Positions 1 to 5,521 are shown, counted from the stretch's first letter. The stretch is 5,521 bases of DNA from a bacterium UBP18_UBA7526 (GCA_002478245.1 DLMW01000072.1:2548-8068); one strand, 5' to 3'. Notes: a model not told the origin generated them from the sequence alone. Program-made: numbers and translations.

Positions 1-483
1 GCCCTCATCGATATCGGGGCAGGGATAACAGACATCAATATTGTGGAGAGAGGGATATTGCACTTCTCCCGGGACATCTCCTTAGCCGGGAATGACCTTA
101 CCTCTGCCATCTCCAAGGAGATAAACCTGGACTTCCATCAAGCGGAGAGGATGAAGAAGGAGGAGGGCTTGAGCCGGGAGGAAGAGACCCCGGCAACTAA
201 GGCCATGAGGGGGCCTTTGGAGAGATTGATCGTGGAGATAGAACGCTCCTTCCACTACTTTCTGGCTCAGGTTCCAGGAAGGAAGATAGACCGGATCATC
301 CTCTCTGGGGGGAGCGCCAGATTGAAGGGGATAGATAACTACCTGAATAGTAGCCTGGGGATATCTGTGGAACTCGGTAATCCTCTAGCCAATATCGAAA
401 TCGAGGAGGCCTTCGATAGGAGACACTTAGAGGACCTAGGTCCCAGGATGGCAGTAGCTTTTGGCCTAGCGCGGAGAGAATAG
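1..483 (+). CDS. pilM: PilM, type IV pilus actin-like ATP-binding protein (C-terminal part; 5' end outside window)
   Basis: Cytoplasmic actin/FtsA-like component of the T4P inner-membrane alignment complex; in the family it binds ATP and grips the N-terminal tail of PilN. The frame is open from base 1, so about 160 C-terminal residues are visible, and roughly the first half of a usual ~350-residue PilM lies upstream. The visible part opens with the phosphate-binding signature DIGAGITDINIV (residues 4-15), followed by the family stretch FSRDISLAGNDLT. The second nucleotide (adenosine) motif ILSGGSARLKGID is at residues 100-112, and NPLANIEI, typical of the PilM tail, follows. It ends in TAG at 481-483. 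A GTG at 43 lies inside the conserved phosphate motif region and is not the start. FtsA or an ethanolamine-type ATPase is excluded by these PilM-like stretches and by pilNOPQ downstream. I saw no damage in the visible part. Confidence 0.93.
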   Translation, partial: ALIDIGAGITDINIVERGILHFSRDISLAGNDLTSAISKEINLDFHQAERMKKEEGLSREEETPATKAMRGPLERLIVEIERSFHYFLAQVPGRKIDRIILSGGSARLKGIDNYLNSSLGISVELGNPLANIEIEEAFDRRHLEDLGPRMAVAFGLARRE

Positions 484-487
484 TTGA

Positions 488-619
488 ATGATAGAAGATA
501 GGAAGACGATTCACGTAACCGTCAGGCGAAACGGGTATCGTAACCTTGACCGTATTACGTTACCGAAAAAATTGGGCATCGTGACTCAGAAACGAATGAC
601 GAAGAACAAATTCTTCTAA
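488..619 (+). CDS. possible small basic ORF (43 aa), unrecognised; may be non-coding
   Basis: An open frame runs from ATG at 488 to TAA at 617-619, only 4 nt after the pilM stop. A GGAGAG at 473-478, inside the end of pilM, sits about 9 nt before the ATG and could act as ribosome binding site. The product would be 43 residues with six Lys and six Arg against three acidic residues. It contains a stretch RITLPKKLGI that loosely recalls the AbrB-type RITIPKE motif, which is too short to mean much. Against coding: arginine is written mainly CGT/CGA where the neighbours prefer AGG/AGA, the strand loses its purine bias, the same bases form hairpins and heptamer repeats, and no pilM-pilN spacer protein is known to me. 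I do not recognise the product and assign no function. Confidence 0.2.
   Translation: MIEDRKTIHVTVRRNGYRNLDRITLPKKLGIVTQKRMTKNKFF
534..564 (+). promoter_or_regulatory. imperfect hairpin, 10-bp stem with one mismatch, 11-nt loop
   Basis: GGTATCGTAA (534-543) pairs with TTACGTTACC (555-564) at nine of ten positions (T538/T560 is the mismatch), with an 11-nt loop at 544-554. It is followed by an A-run (566-571) and not a T-run, so it is not an intrinsic terminator for the + strand. An alternative weaker stem, TAACCGT (516-522) with ACGGGTA (531-537), shares bases 534-537 and cannot form at the same time. The pairing is visible; any regulatory role is inference. Confidence 0.35.
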
Positions 620-626
620 CTTCTAA
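613..626 (+). repeat. tandem heptamer CTTCTAA x2
   Basis: Two exact adjacent copies of CTTCTAA (613-619 and 620-626). The inverse TTAGAAG at 641-647 overlaps the purine-rich ribosome binding site of pilN, so either copy could pair with it. A similar 7-nt period is seen just upstream (ACGAATG, ACGAAGA at 592-605). Confidence 0.6.
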
Positions 627-642
627 TATTCCAGCCCTATTT

Positions 643-651
643 AGAAGGGAG
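643..651 (+). promoter_or_regulatory. ribosome binding site of pilN
   Basis: AGAAGGGAG ends 8 nt before the ATG at 660. It supports that start, as does the product beginning with the family motif VNLLPPE. Confidence 0.7.
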
Positions 652-659
652 CAAAGAAG

Positions 660-1229
660 ATGAGGGGTGTGAACCTCCTTCCCCCAGAGATGGCGAAGAG
701 AAAGAGATTCGCCCGGAAGAGGCAGGCGGCTCTCTCACTGGGAGGGATAGTAGTTGCTATTATATTCATTAGTTATCTCACTCTCTTTATCAGTGCCCAG
801 AGTTATCAGAGGAGCATAGAGGAGAAGGAGAGGCTCCTGGTAGAGCGGGGGAGTAAATGGAAGGAACTCCAGGAGACTATGACTAGGGTGGAGAGGATAG
901 AGGAGGATACCAGGGCACTGGAGGAGAGGATCCGAACGGTGCAGGAGCTGACAGGAGGGGAGCTCTACTACTGGGAGGTCTTGAGGGAACTGGGTCACAT
1001 TACCCCGGAGAAGGTCTGGCTGGGGGAGTTCATCCTCCATCCCCAGACGAAGAGACTCTCCCTGAAAGGCTCTGCTTCTTCTGATACTTTGATCGCCCGT
1101 TTTTTAGCAGCCTTAGAGGCCTCCCCCTACTTTCGGGAGATAGAGCTCAAAGAGACCAAGAAGAATGAGAGTGGAGATTACAAGGATTTTGAGCTCACCT
1201 GTATCCCCCAGGGGAAGGAGAGGGAGTGA
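660..1229 (+). CDS. pilN: PilN, type IV pilus inner-membrane assembly protein
   Basis: Bitopic inner-membrane protein of the T4P alignment complex. Its short cytoplasmic tail binds PilM, and its periplasmic part pairs with PilO. The 189-residue product starts with VNLLPPEM (residues 4-11), the conserved PilM-binding tail, followed by a basic stretch (13-21). One hydrophobic segment spans about 23-45. A charged coiled coil (about 47-97) leads to a C-terminal domain (about 105-185) with the PilN-family pattern VLRELGHITPEKVWL, a strand/loop LSLKGSASSD, and LEASPYFREIEL. Length is normal for the family (180-210). The start is fixed by this motif and an AGAAGGGAG ribosome site. The stop TGA overlaps the ATG of pilO by one base, so translation is probably coupled. 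GspL/GspM-type secretion proteins are the alternative, but the separate PilM and the motif favour PilN. Confidence 0.93.
   Translation: MRGVNLLPPEMAKRKRFARKRQAALSLGGIVVAIIFISYLTLFISAQSYQRSIEEKERLLVERGSKWKELQETMTRVERIEEDTRALEERIRTVQELTGGELYYWEVLRELGHITPEKVWLGEFILHPQTKRLSLKGSASSDTLIARFLAALEASPYFREIELKETKKNESGDYKDFELTCIPQGKERE
1215..1220 (+). promoter_or_regulatory. ribosome binding site of pilO
   Basis: AAGGAG lies inside the end of pilN, 8 nt before the ATG at 1229. A GTG directly upstream (1226) would be only 5 nt from it. The spacing and the TGATG junction favour the ATG. Confidence 0.6.
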
Positions 1230-1798
1230 TGGCCTTAGTCGATCTCTCTAAGATTCCCAAACAACAGCGGATTATCTTAGCTGTCGTAGGAAGCATTATC
1301 CTTATTGTTTTAATGAATAATCTCTTCTTCAAGCCCCTCACATCCAAGAGAAGAGATCTGAAATTAAAGTGTCAGAGCCTGGAAACCGAATTAAAAAGAA
1401 AGGATTTTGAACTCCAGGAGGCCCGGACCAAAACAGAGGCAGAGAGGATCGCAAGATTAGAGGAGAGATATTACCATACCCAGGAGAGGCTGGATTACTT
1501 GAAAGGGCGGCTTCCCAAGGAGAAGCAGATTCCCGCCCTCCTCTCCCAGATCGCCTCCCAGACGGGTTTGGAATACAACCTGATAAGGATGCTTCCGGAA
1601 GAAAGTCGGCTGGTCTATAAGGAGATCCCCATCCAGATCCAACTCAAGGGGGGATACCGTGATCTTGGTGAGTATCTAAAGAATCTGGAGGAGTCGACGA
1701 GGCTCATAAAGATTAAAAGCCTCAGCATCGAGGCCGACCCTGAGGCCCCTTCCAGGCTGGATGTGGTGCTCGAGATCGCCACTTACATCGTAGAGTGA
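1229..1798 (+). CDS. pilO: PilO, type IV pilus inner-membrane assembly protein
   Basis: Partner of PilN: a single-pass inner-membrane protein whose periplasmic coiled coil and ferredoxin-like domain heterodimerise with PilN and connect to PilP. The 189-residue product has a short cytoplasmic tail, one membrane segment at about 15-34 and a charged coiled coil at about 38-92. The PilO signature follows: LPKEKQIPALLSQI (95-108), then YKEIPIQIQLKGGYRDLGEYL (130-150), then RLIKIKSLSIE, and a last strand VVLEIATYIVE. This is the usual order (LP..ipaLL..I, EIPV.i.l.G.Y..lg.fl, riv.i..l.i). Length is normal. I chose ATG 1229, forming a TGATG overlap with pilN, rather than the adjacent GTG at 1226, which would add one Met only. 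pilP follows after 10 nt. I saw no defect. Confidence 0.93.
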   Translation: MALVDLSKIPKQQRIILAVVGSIILIVLMNNLFFKPLTSKRRDLKLKCQSLETELKRKDFELQEARTKTEAERIARLEERYYHTQERLDYLKGRLPKEKQIPALLSQIASQTGLEYNLIRMLPEESRLVYKEIPIQIQLKGGYRDLGEYLKNLEESTRLIKIKSLSIEADPEAPSRLDVVLEIATYIVE

Positions 1799-1808
1799 GG
1801 AAGTAAAG

Positions 1809-2258
1809 ATGGCCCAGAAAAGAATAATCCTTTTAGTTGCCCTTTTAGTATTACTTGCTTCAATTCTATCCTTGAGGAAACCCATTCAGCGCAGAGTAAA
1901 AATGACTCCTGTTTCCCAGGTCCCTTCTGTGGCTATAGAGAAGAAAGCCCCTCCCACACCAGAGGAGGCCTTCCTTCCCTTAGAGATTAGAAGGGTGGAG
2001 GGTCCGGTATCCTGGGGTCGGGATCCCTTCCTCTCACCATTGGTAAAAAGAGTCCCGGAAGAAGGGGCTCCCAGGGTGGGGGCCTTAATCCTTACGGGAA
2101 TCGTACGGGATGAGGAGGGGGTGCAAGCAATTATCGGAGATTATATTGTTAATGTAGGAGATATCATAAACGGGAAGAGAGTAATAAGCATTGGAAAGAA
2201 CGAGGTAGTCTTAATGGAAGGGAAAGAGAAAGAAATTCTGAAACTAGAGGAGGAATGA
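1809..2258 (+). CDS. pilP: PilP, type IV pilus assembly protein, membrane-anchored and without lipobox
   Basis: PilP links the inner-membrane PilN/PilO complex to the periplasmic N-terminal domains of the secretin PilQ. The 149-residue product has an N-terminal hydrophobic segment (about 6-22), a flexible Pro-rich linker (about 33-60), the conserved RDPF (71-74), and a small beta domain (about 89-147) with LTGIV, QAIIGDYIVNVGDIINGKRV and a final VVLMEGKEKEILKL. This is the PilP/GspC-like pattern. Unlike the classical PilP lipoprotein it has no cysteine at all, so it is probably held in the inner membrane by an uncleaved helix. ATG 1809 follows an AGGAAG (1798-1803) at good distance. The gap to pilQ is 1 nt. 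GspC of a type II secretion system is the nearest alternative, but pilMNO upstream argues for PilP. Confidence 0.88.
   Translation: MAQKRIILLVALLVLLASILSLRKPIQRRVKMTPVSQVPSVAIEKKAPPTPEEAFLPLEIRRVEGPVSWGRDPFLSPLVKRVPEEGAPRVGALILTGIVRDEEGVQAIIGDYIVNVGDIINGKRVISIGKNEVVLMEGKEKEILKLEEE
2246..2254 (+). promoter_or_regulatory. ribosome binding site of pilQ
   Basis: AGAGGAGGA inside the last codons of pilP; its GGAGG core (2249-2253) is 6 nt before the ATG at 2260. This is the strongest Shine-Dalgarno sequence in the window, in front of the gene for the large secretin. Confidence 0.75.
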
Positions 2259-2259
2259 G

Positions 2260-5200
2260 ATGTTTAAGAGACTATTAGGCTTGACCTTAATCGGGATATT
2301 CCTGGGGACCATGGTATCTGCCCAGGGGGCGGACTTTAAGGTGAGCAAGATTGAGGTAAAGGAGCTGGCCGATCGTGTCCAGGTATTCATCACCTCAGAT
2401 GGGCCGGTGAAGTACAAATCCTTCTCCCTGGACCACCCCCCAAGGATTCGCCTCTTCCTGCCCAATGCCCAACTCATTTGGGAGGAGAAGGAGCTGGTCA
2501 TTAAGGAGGGGTTGGTCAATAGGGTAGAGGCCTTGCAGTACAGCACCAAGCCCAATATCATCCAGATAGAGATCTACCTCGCCTATCAGACGGCCTTTGA
2601 GGTGAAGCCTGATGAGAGACTCCTTACTCTTTCGATTGCCAAGGAGGTGCCCCCCGCTCCCAAGGAGATAAGGAAAGAGGCCAAGAGGCACTATGTATTA
2701 GGGAAGAGACATTACGGAAGGGAGGAGTTTGAAGAAGCCATAGTGGAGTTCCGCGAGGCCTTGAAGTTGAATCCCAAACTCTCCCGGGCAGAGAACTATA
2801 TCCAGAAGGCAGAACTGGCCATCAAGGAGAGGGAGAAATTAGAGGAGGAGAGGATAGAGGCCCTCAAAGAGAAGAAGATCAGGGAAGAGGAGGAGAAGGC
2901 CAAAAGGGTGAGGGAAGAAGCCATTGAGAGCCATTATGCCCAAGGAAAAGGTTACTATAAAGAAGGGAAACTCATAGAGGCCATTGAGGAGTGGAATAAG
3001 GTTTTGGCTCTTAATCCGGAGCATAAAGCAGGGAAAAGAATCGTTAAGGCAGAAAAAGAGCTGGAGAGAATCATTGAGGAGAGGAGGATAGAGAGAGAGG
3101 AGGCAGAAAGGGCCAGGAGAAGGCAAGAGGAGTTGGCCAGAGCGAGGAGGGAAGCGGAGGAGAAGAAGGGGCTCATTAAGGAGAGGAAAGAGAAGATAAT
3201 AGCCTACTATGACCAGGGAAAGAGTCATTACTGGAAGGGGGAATTTGAAAAGGCCCGCTCTCAATTCGATAAAGTATTGGCCCTCGCTCCAGAGCATAGA
3301 GATGCTCTAAGATATAAAGAGAAATGTGAGAAGAGGCTGGAAGAGGAGAGGTTAACGGCCAAGAAGAGAGAGGAGGCCGAGAAGAGAAGGTTAGAAGAAC
3401 GTCTCAAAAAAGAGAGAGAAGAAAAGATCACCAGCCATTATGAGGCGGGAAAGAAATACTATAGCGAGAATAAGATTATAGAGGCCATAGATGAGTTCCA
3501 GAAGGCTTTAGCCCTGAAACCAGAACATGTTGAGGCCCAGAAATACTTAGCCCGCTCTCAGGAAAGATTGAGAGAGATCAAGGAGGAAGAAGAGAGGAAG
3601 CGAGCGGAGGAGAGGGCCAGGGAGATCGCAGAGAAGGAGAGGCTTGCCTATAAGGTAGAGGATATCCAAGTAATAGAAATCCCGAATAAGACGAGAATAA
3701 TCATTCTCAGCGATAAGGCGGGGGCGAAGTATTCTCAGTTCTCTCTCACCGGGCCACCGCGATTGGTAATTGACATCCCCAATGCCACCCTCGCCTGGGA
3801 GAAGAAGGAGATGGGGGTAGAGAGAAGCATAGTAAAGAAGGTGCGGGCGGGACAGTTCTCGGAAGAGCCAAGAATAACCAGGGTGGTGTTAGACCTTAAG
3901 GAAGAAGCAAAGTACGCCTTGAGGAGTGAGGCCAATAGAATTATTCTGGAAGTAGAGAATCCCTTCTATGTGGTAGGGATCACTGATGTCTCTTTGCAGA
4001 AATTACCAGAGAAGACAAGGATAATCATTACCGCTGAGGAGCCGGTGAAGCATTCGGCCTTCAACCTTTTGGAGCCGCCAGTAGTGGTCATCGATATGTA
4101 TGAGGCGGCTATGGCCTGGCCTCAAAAGTTCATTAAGGTCGTTGAGGAGGACATCGTAAAGGGAGTAAGATCCGGTCAATTTGAGGAGAACATTGCCCGG
4201 GTAGTAGTAGACCTAAGGGAAATGACCACCTATCGAGTCTCGAGTGTAGGGAATAAGATTGTGGTCGACCTCCAGCGCCCGGCCATCCCGGCGGTTCCCG
4301 CCCCTCCCGTAAAAGAGGAGAAACTTCTATCCATGGACTTCAAGGATGCCGACATCCATAATGTCCTGCGCATCATCGGTCAGAGGGCGGGTCTGAACAT
4401 CATCGCTGGCCCAGAACTAAAGGGAACCGTGACCATCTCCTTCCGGGATGTGACGGCAGAGGATGCCCTGGATGCCATCCTGAGGGTGCGGGGTTTCTGC
4501 TATGAGAGAAAGAAGGATATCATCCGGGTAATGAGATTGGCCAAGGAGGTGCCAGAGATTGAGACTACTACTAAGATCTTTGAGCTGAACTATGCCCAGG
4601 CGCCAACCATCAAGACCATGTTAATAGATAGTAAGATGCTCTCGGATGCGGGAAGAATTATCGTCGATGTCCGGTCCAATGCCCTGATGGTCATTGATAC
4701 CCCGGTTAAGATTGAAGAGATTGGAAGGATGATCGCTGAGTTAGATAAGAGGCCTCTGCAGGTGGCCATTGAATCCAAGCTCCTGGAGATTGACCTCACG
4801 ACCATGGAGAATCTGGGCATTGACTGGACCTGGGTGAAGAAGACGGCGGAGCAAATGAGTAAAGGCAGTGACATTGACTTAGGATTTAGCGATGCCATAG
4901 GATACTTTAAGTATGGTACCTTGGGTAAGAGCGATTTCGCCGCAGTACTTAAGGCCCTGGCAAGCAGGGCAGATACCCAGATCCTATCCAATCCCAAGAT
5001 CACCACCTTAGATAATGAACCAGCAGAGGTGAGAGTGGCATCAAAGGTAGCCTACTGGGAAGAGGCTACGGAGAGAACGGAAAAGGGGGAGATAATCGCT
5101 ATAAGAAAGTGGCAAGAAAAGGATGTTGGAGTGACCTTAACTGTTACCCCCCATATCGGGAAGGACGATTACATCATTATAGATATTAAGCCAACGATCA

Positions 5201-5499
5201 GCGCCTTGCAAGAATGGACTCCGGGGGATAACCCCTATCCCATCATCATGTACCGGGAAGCAATAACCCATGTTATGGTCAAGGACGGGGATACCCTGGT
5301 CATTGGGGGATTAATAAAGGAGGAGGAGCGGACGACTCGTTCCGGGGTTCCGGGACTGATGAAGGTTCCGGTAATAAAGTATCTCTTCTCTAAAAAGGTT
5401 ACGGATATGGTAAAGAGTGAGCTCCTCATCTTCGTCACCCCCCATATTGTCAAAGTCATAGAGAAGCCAGAAGAGAAGGAAGTGGGGCTCCTCCCCTAA
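2260..5499 (+). CDS. pilQ: PilQ, type IV pilus outer-membrane secretin with embedded TPR/charged-helix region
   Basis: Multimeric outer-membrane channel through which the pilus passes. The product has 1079 residues, well above the ~600-900 usual for PilQ. In order: signal peptide (1-21, cleavage probably after VSA), AMIN-like domain 1 (about 25-129), four TPR-like units in E/K/R-rich helical linkers (about 134-462), AMIN-like domains 2 (464-568) and 3 (569-674), a Pro/Ala linker (674-687), the STN/N0 domain beginning LLSMDFKDADIHNVLRIIG (to about 760), a secretin N1 domain (771-830), and the secretin core (about 833-1066). The core contains QVAIESKLLEI, ILSNPKITTLDNEPA (908-922), GDTLVIGGLI (1010-1019), VPGLMKVP (1030-1037) and ELLIFVTPHIV (1054-1064). 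The AMIN domains probably bind peptidoglycan. The signal peptide lacks a lipobox cysteine. Start ATG follows a strong GGAGG, 1 nt after pilP. A type II/III secretin is less likely given AMIN domains and pilMNOP. The TPR insert is the odd part. Confidence 0.96.
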   Translation: MFKRLLGLTLIGIFLGTMVSAQGADFKVSKIEVKELADRVQVFITSDGPVKYKSFSLDHPPRIRLFLPNAQLIWEEKELVIKEGLVNRVEALQYSTKPNIIQIEIYLAYQTAFEVKPDERLLTLSIAKEVPPAPKEIRKEAKRHYVLGKRHYGREEFEEAIVEFREALKLNPKLSRAENYIQKAELAIKEREKLEEERIEALKEKKIREEEEKAKRVREEAIESHYAQGKGYYKEGKLIEAIEEWNKVLALNPEHKAGKRIVKAEKELERIIEERRIEREEAERARRRQEELARARREAEEKKGLIKERKEKIIAYYDQGKSHYWKGEFEKARSQFDKVLALAPEHRDALRYKEKCEKRLEEERLTAKKREEAEKRRLEERLKKEREEKITSHYEAGKKYYSENKIIEAIDEFQKALALKPEHVEAQKYLARSQERLREIKEEEERKRAEERAREIAEKERLAYKVEDIQVIEIPNKTRIIILSDKAGAKYSQFSLTGPPRLVIDIPNATLAWEKKEMGVERSIVKKVRAGQFSEEPRITRVVLDLKEEAKYALRSEANRIILEVENPFYVVGITDVSLQKLPEKTRIIITAEEPVKHSAFNLLEPPVVVIDMYEAAMAWPQKFIKVVEEDIVKGVRSGQFEENIARVVVDLREMTTYRVSSVGNKIVVDLQRPAIPAVPAPPVKEEKLLSMDFKDADIHNVLRIIGQRAGLNIIAGPELKGTVTISFRDVTAEDALDAILRVRGFCYERKKDIIRVMRLAKEVPEIETTTKIFELNYAQAPTIKTMLIDSKMLSDAGRIIVDVRSNALMVIDTPVKIEEIGRMIAELDKRPLQVAIESKLLEIDLTTMENLGIDWTWVKKTAEQMSKGSDIDLGFSDAIGYFKYGTLGKSDFAAVLKALASRADTQILSNPKITTLDNEPAEVRVASKVAYWEEATERTEKGEIIAIRKWQEKDVGVTLTVTPHIGKDDYIIIDIKPTISALQEWTPGDNPYPIIMYREAITHVMVKDGDTLVIGGLIKEEERTTRSGVPGLMKVPVIKYLFSKKVTDMVKSELLIFVTPHIVKVIEKPEEKEVGLLP
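2332..2646 (+). other. AMIN-like domain 1 of PilQ
   Basis: Residues about 25-129, directly after the signal peptide. It shows the AMIN pattern: a strand VQVFITSDGPVKYKSFSL, then PPRIRLFLPNA and a closing strand. It lacks the GQF turn seen in domains 2 and 3, so it is the most diverged of the three. Family knowledge: AMIN domains localise periplasmic proteins to peptidoglycan or the envelope. Confidence 0.75.
2680..3528 (+). repeat. four TPR-like units separated by charged helical linkers, inside pilQ
   Basis: Residues 141-423. The units begin near 141, 222, 313 and 390 (nt 2680-2781, 2923-3024, 3196-3297, 3427-3528), spaced 81, 91 and 77 residues. Each opens with [HY]YxxGKxxY (HYVLGKRHY, HYAQGKGYY, YYDQGKSHY, HYEAGKKYY) and continues with the second TPR helix, for example FEEAIVEFREALKLNP. 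Gly8, Ala20, an aromatic at 24 and Pro32 of the TPR consensus are present; unit 3 keeps Ala20 in EKARSQF. Between units lie roughly 45-55 residues dominated by Glu, Lys and Arg. Codons differ freely between copies, so the duplication is old and kept by selection at protein level. Confidence 0.85.
3649..4281 (+). repeat. tandem AMIN-like domains 2 and 3 in pilQ
   Basis: Residues 464-568 and 569-674 are two adjacent copies of the same fold. Paired stretches: KTRIIILSDKAGAKYSQFSL with KTRIIITAEEPVKHSAFNLL; PPRLVIDIPNATLAW with PPVVVIDMYEAAMAW; VRAGQFSEEPRITRVVLDL with VRSGQFEENIARVVVDL. A Pro/Ala-rich linker (674-687) then leads to the N0 domain. Tandem AMIN domains are normal in PilQ. Confidence 0.85.
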
Positions 5500-5521
5500 A
5501 GTTAAATACTAAAGGCGAAAT
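5500..5521 (+). other. region after pilQ, cut by window edge
   Basis: Only 22 nt follow the pilQ stop. They show no start codon with a ribosome site and no hairpin, so the operon end is not determined here. Confidence 0.5.

Larger units (their letters stand above)
484..659 (+). other. 176-nt pilM-pilN intergenic region, CpG-rich with short degenerate repeats
   Basis: This is the only sizeable gap in an otherwise tightly packed cluster. Its middle (about 505-605) is rich in CG dinucleotides and not purine-biased, unlike both flanking genes. It contains CGTAACC at 514-520 and 539-545 and the variant CGTTACC at 558-564. ACGAATG/ACGAAGA lie in tandem at 592-605, and CTTCTAA is duplicated exactly at 613-626, with its inverse TTAGAAG at 641-647. 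I found no convincing promoter or intrinsic terminator. It may be a degenerate dispersed repeat, a processing or attenuation element, or a small gene. The sequence alone does not decide between these. Confidence 0.6.

Noticed and set aside
43..45. GTG as start of the first gene
   Set aside because: The frame is open to base 1 and the upstream residues carry the PilM phosphate motif DIGAGITD, so the gene enters from the left.
534..571. Intrinsic terminator after pilM
   Set aside because: The stem is followed by an A-run and not a T-run on the + strand, and has a mismatch; operon continuity argues against it.
546..574. Sigma-70-type promoter starting with TTGACC (546-551)
   Set aside because: No acceptable -10 box at 16-18 nt. 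The TCTAAT at 622-627 has no -35 at the right distance.
592..626. CRISPR or satellite array
   Set aside because: Only two copies of each 7-nt word; no repeat-spacer structure.
1226..1228. GTG start for pilO
   Set aside because: The adjacent ATG at 1229 has better spacing to AAGGAG and forms a common TGATG overlap; the GTG would add one residue only.
2839..3297. 152-residue minus-strand ORF opposite the pilQ linkers, and other minus-strand ORFs
   Set aside because: Leu/Phe/Ser/Pro-rich translations are what the complement of purine-rich Glu/Lys/Arg codons gives. None has a family motif, and all lie opposite well-supported genes.
1..5499. Type II secretion (GspD/GspL/GspM/GspC) or a new secretion system
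   Set aside because: A separate actin-like PilM, the NLLPPE tail of PilN, PilO motifs, and AMIN domains in the secretin match the T4P operon in the standard order.

Overview
The window holds the core alignment-complex and secretin genes of a type IV pilus (T4P) machine, all on the + strand in the conserved order pilM (3' part only), pilN, pilO, pilP, pilQ. An outer-membrane secretin means a diderm (Gram-negative-type) bacterium. Coding strands are purine-loaded, arginine is written mostly as AGG/AGA, and the proteins are very rich in Glu, Lys, Arg and Ile. This would fit a thermophilic or deep-branching anaerobic lineage, perhaps an uncultured candidate phylum, but the taxon cannot be fixed from this sequence alone.

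Layout: 1-483 is the C-terminal 160 residues of PilM, open at the left edge. 484-659 is a 176-nt gap, the only large gap in the cluster. It differs in composition from the genes, carries short degenerate repeats and overlapping hairpins, and contains one possible 43-codon ORF. 660-1229 is pilN, 1229-1798 pilO (1-nt TGATG overlap), 1809-2258 pilP (10-nt gap) and 2260-5499 pilQ (1-nt gap). The last 22 nt hold nothing recognisable. pilN to pilQ is therefore almost certainly one translationally coupled transcript. pilM probably belongs to it, unless the gap carries a promoter or processing site.

How they work together (family knowledge): PilM is a cytoplasmic actin-like protein that binds the N-terminal tail of PilN. 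PilN and PilO are single-pass inner-membrane proteins with periplasmic coiled coils and ferredoxin-like domains. PilP links the PilN/PilO complex to the N-terminal domains of PilQ. PilQ is the outer-membrane secretin through which the pilus passes.

The most unusual feature is PilQ itself, at 1079 residues. About 330 residues between its first and second AMIN-like domains consist of four TPR-like units spaced by long E/K/R-rich, probably helical linkers. In well-studied T4P systems TPR proteins (the PilF/PilW/Tgl pilotins) act on the secretin as separate polypeptides, so a built-in TPR stalk deserves attention. Apart from this, the window looks like an ordinary T4P operon. I see no CRISPR, RNA gene, transposon or defence system.
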